Made by a program: the position numbers and the translations under genes
From: Rathayibacter sp. SD072
GTDB lineage: Bacteria; Actinomycetota; Actinomycetes; Actinomycetales; Microbacteriaceae
Direction: 5' to 3'
Assembly (NCBI RefSeq): GCF_017355185.1
Contig: NZ_JADILJ010000012.1
Location: 19,697 to 83,696, forward strand
DNA: 64,000 nucleotides
Shown: piece after piece, positions 62,338-64,000 of the stretch
Numbering within the stretch: the stretch's first letter is position 1
How the letters are laid out: each line of letters opens with the position of its first letter
Notes under the pieces: model-generated
Databases searched by the model: none
What the model saw: only the letters and a program-made list of their open reading frames with translations
Told to the model about the DNA's origin: nothing

Positions 62338-62361
62338 TTTACTGTCCTACACGACAGTAAA
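62338..62361. promoter_or_regulatory. TetR-type operator candidate
   Basis: TTTACTGTC (62338-62346) and GACAGTAAA (62353-62361) are perfectly complementary with six bases between, the size and style of a TetR-family operator. It lies before the SnoaL-like gene. No TetR gene is in the window. Confidence 0.7.
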
Positions 62362-62369
62362 TGTCCTCC

Positions 62370-62516
62370 CATGGTCGAGTAGCCCCGAAGGGGCGTATCG
62401 AGGCCCCTCCACCGGAACGTGGATCTCGATACGCCCCCTCCGAGGGCTACTCGATCAGCAGGAACGGCTCCCCTCCCGCTGGTCGAGTAGCCCCGAAGGG
62501 GCGTATCGAGACCCCG
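62370..62516. repeat. Three hairpin repeats in alternating orientation
   Basis: Copies at 62371-62406 (reverse; stem GCCCC/GGGGC, loop GAA), 62421-62460 (forward; GCCC/GGGC stem) and 62479-62516 (reverse; GCCCC/GGGGC). They follow -,+,- order. The stem sequences differ from those at 16.5 kb but remain complementary. Confidence 0.85.
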
Positions 62517-62565
62517 CCACCGGCACGCGCATCCGCGCCAGTCCGTCGAGGAGGTCCTCGAGTGG

Positions 62566-62742
62566 GTGCACCGCGAGAAGGGCGAGCGGAGGTTCGAGCT
62601 GTTCGTCGAGACCCTCGACCGCGCGCAGACACGGGAGTCGGGCTGGATAGACCACGGGAAGCGGATCCGCCTCGCGGGAGACTTCCACCCGGCGGGCACG
62701 ACGACCACGATCACCTTCTCGGCGACCCGAACCGAGCCGGCG
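62566..62742 (+). pseudogene. Coding-like fragment, possible gene remnant
   Basis: From about 62539 the + frame reads like protein (SVEEVLEWVHREKGERRFEL, then FVETLDRAQTRESGWIDHGK, RIRLAGDFHPAGTTTTITFS), with almost every third codon base G or C. GTG at 62566 has GAGGAGG about 10 bases upstream. The frame then runs into the opposite strand of the DUF2382 gene, where it is only antisense sequence. It may be a short gene cut off at its 3' end; no family recognised. Confidence 0.35.
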
Positions 62743-63141
62743 TCAGTCGATCCGGAGCGGATCGACCGAGCGATCGACGTCGACGACCTCGCGCCGCAGC
62801 TCCTCGGTCGCCTCCCGCTCCCCCTCCACCGACGCCACCCGGAGCGTCACGCGCTCGACGGGCACGACGGTCCTGGTGATCCCGATCCGCTCCTCGTGCA
62901 GGATCAGGACGACCGGCTCGACAGGAGCGGCCGCTCCGTCATCCGGCAGCGGATCGTCGCCGGGCAGCGGCTCCCGCACGAGTCGGATCTCCTCGCGGCG
63001 GACGTCGACGGTGATCGTCCGCTGCTCGGTGACGACGACGCGCTCGAGCCGGACGCGCTCGGTCGCGAACCGCCGCGTCGAGACGACGAGTCGCTCCTCG
63101 TGCAGAACGACGGACGGAGGGGTCTCGGGTGACGTGCTCAT
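62743..63141 (-). CDS. DUF2382 (YsnF/AvaK) domain protein
   Basis: A 132-residue protein: VVLHEERLVVSTRRFATERV, RLERVVVTEQRTITVDVRRE, EIRLVREPLPGD, LILHEERIGITRTVVPVERV; two copies of the HEER-strand motif typical of DUF2382, linked to stress in cyanobacteria and Bacillus. Here it is a stand-alone domain without the PRC-barrel partner. Function unknown. Confidence 0.88.
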   Translation of the reverse strand: MSTSPETPPSVVLHEERLVVSTRRFATERVRLERVVVTEQRTITVDVRREEIRLVREPLPGDDPLPDDGAAAPVEPVVLILHEERIGITRTVVPVERVTLRVASVEGEREATEELRREVVDVDRSVDPLRID

Positions 63142-63222
63142 GCGAGGAGCCGGGAACAGGAGTGCATGGTCTCTCCGATGCGAGGAGCGAGCCGGCCGCG
63201 GGAGCGCCGGCGGAGAAGGGAA

Positions 63223-63256
63223 CGGCCGGCCCCGCTCGAAGGAGCAGGGCCGGCCG
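63223..63256 (-). terminator. Hairpin terminator after the membrane-channel gene
   Basis: CGGCCGGCCC (63223-63232) pairs with GGGCCGGCCG (63247-63256); after one mismatch GCTC/GAGC extends the stem around a GAAG loop. It lies 17 bases past the stop at 63273. Confidence 0.75.
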
Positions 63257-63272
63257 GAGGAGTGCTGTCGGC

Positions 63273-64000
63273 TCAGACCGCGCGGCGGGCGCTGGTCTTC
63301 TGACCGGTCTGCTGCTTCGCGGCCTCGGCGGCACGCGAGGCCTGCTCCGTCACGGACGGGGCCTTCTTCGCCTCCTGCTGGATCTTGGGAGCCTCGGCCT
63401 CGGCCTTGGTGAGGATCGCCTCCCAGCGCTGCTGCATCGGCTTGATGAGTCCGCCACCGGCACCGACGATGATGACGCCGGCGATGATCGCGAGCACGGC
63501 GATGAGGATCGGCGTGGTGACGGTCGTGGCGACCTCGATCTGGTTCAGGGCCGCGGTGGCGCCGATGAACAGGATGAAGACGGCGACGATGTTGCCCAGG
63601 AGCTTGCCGTAGGACAGGCCGCCGAGGGTGTTCTGGATGAGGCCCTTCGCGCCGGCCGCGATGGCCGCGGCGATCACGATGATGATGATCGCGACGATGA
63701 TCTTCGGCAGGAAGCCGATGATTCCCTGGAGCAGGTCGCTGACCGGGTTGGGTCCGAAGACACCGAACGCGAACTGGAGCACGAACAGCACGAGCGTGTA
63801 GTAGATGATCTTCGACACGATGTCGGAGGCGTCGAGCTTCGAGTTGGCGAGCGCCTTCTTGATGCCGCCGCGCTCGACCGCGCGGTCGAAGCCGACCTTG
63901 GTCAGCAGGCGCGAGAGGCCCTTCTCGATGAGCTTGGCGACGATGAGGCCGACGATGAGGATGAGCAGGAAGAGCAGCGCGAGCGGGACGAACGCGATGA
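63273..64000 (-). CDS. TM-helix repeat membrane protein (mechanosensitive-channel-like), 3' part
   Basis: The gene enters from beyond the right edge. The visible ~242 residues start IAFVPLALLFLLILIVGLIV, then KLIEKGLSRLLTKVGFDRAV and a linker to DIVSKIIYYTLVLFVLQFAF, then FLPKIIVAIIIIVIAAAIAA and LLGNIVAVFILFIGATAALN. This is the conserved TM-helix repeat unit seen in small actinobacterial channel-like proteins. The last ~60 residues are a charged Ala-rich tail (KAEAEAPKIQQEAKKAPSVT). An internal GTG at 63818 is not the real start, since the frame and helix pattern continue upstream. Confidence 0.85.
   Translation of the reverse strand, partial: IAFVPLALLFLLILIVGLIVAKLIEKGLSRLLTKVGFDRAVERGGIKKALANSKLDASDIVSKIIYYTLVLFVLQFAFGVFGPNPVSDLLQGIIGFLPKIIVAIIIIVIAAAIAAGAKGLIQNTLGGLSYGKLLGNIVAVFILFIGATAALNQIEVATTVTTPILIAVLAIIAGVIIVGAGGGLIKPMQQRWEAILTKAEAEAPKIQQEAKKAPSVTEQASRAAEAAKQQTGQKTSARRAV

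Noticed and set aside
63273..63818. Gene starting at the GTG at 63818
   Set aside because: Frame, codon pattern and helices continue past the window edge, so 63818 is an internal codon.
1..64000. Insertion sequences, prophage, tRNA or rRNA genes
   Set aside because: No transposase, integrase or phage proteins and no tRNA-like cloverleaf or rRNA stretch were recognised on reading; a tRNAscan or ISfinder run was not possible here.

Overview
The window is high-GC (roughly 70% or more) actinobacterial DNA. The family is most likely Microbacteriaceae and the genus possibly Rathayibacter or a relative; this is inferred from gene content and style, not from a database match. Supporting signs are an S-(hydroxymethyl)mycothiol dehydrogenase (mycothiol is made only by Actinobacteria), many overlapping ATGA/GTGA/TGATG gene junctions, several sugar ABC importers without their own ATPase (as in hosts that share one MsiK-type ATPase), and a repeated intergenic hairpin family. 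No rRNA, tRNA, IS element, prophage or CRISPR array was recognised. It reads as a chromosomal catabolic region of a plant- or soil-associated heterotroph.

Layout. 1-3.2 kb: the end of a GntR regulator, a PhzF-like isomerase, a DUF1761 membrane protein, a lipoprotein and a NYN-LOTUS protein. 3.4-9.1 kb: a TctCBA tripartite carboxylate transporter, divergent from a CitA/CitB-like two-component system. 9.4-14 kb: a sugar ABC importer with a LacI regulator and GAGCGCTC operators. 14.4-22.2 kb: a secreted alpha/alpha-barrel protein, then a LacI / binding protein / two permeases / GH130 operon. 22.3-31.5 kb: an amine or gamma-glutamyl-compound gene set (class V aminotransferase, amine oxidoreductase, gamma-glutamyltransferase, copper amine oxidase with a histidine-rich tail, amidase) divergent from RidA and a flavin monooxygenase. 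31.6-36.6 kb: a small export protein facing a DesK/DesR-like system, a formaldehyde module (mycothiol dehydrogenase plus metallo-hydrolase), and an orphan protein.

36.9-52.9 kb is the most coherent system. Two divergent operons encode import of an unsaturated or uronate-containing oligosaccharide (binding protein, two permeases, DUF624) and its breakdown in the cytoplasm (heparinase II/III-like lyase, GH88 glucuronyl hydrolase, DUF2264). KduI, KduD, KdgK and KDPG aldolase then complete the route to pyruvate and glyceraldehyde-3-phosphate. The shared AT-rich promoter region holds two opposed promoters, each overlapped by one arm of an inverted repeat. The likely regulator is a DeoR-HTH/LacI-sensor hybrid encoded in the rightward operon.

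53.3-64 kb: an aldehyde dehydrogenase with a phosphotriesterase-like protein that has lost most metal ligands, a yybP-ykoY (Mn2+) riboswitch followed by terC, an AlkC-like HEAT protein, a MarR regulator, a methyltransferase, a GntR regulator whose apparent operator recurs before an alpha/beta hydrolase, a SnoaL-like protein, a DUF2382 protein and the end of a membrane channel-like gene.

Two kinds of short intergenic repeat run through the window: a hairpin of about 40 nt present in alternating orientation with compensatory stem changes, and quasi-palindromes of about 70 nt with symmetric internal loops, three of which share GCAGAA/TTNTGC ends.
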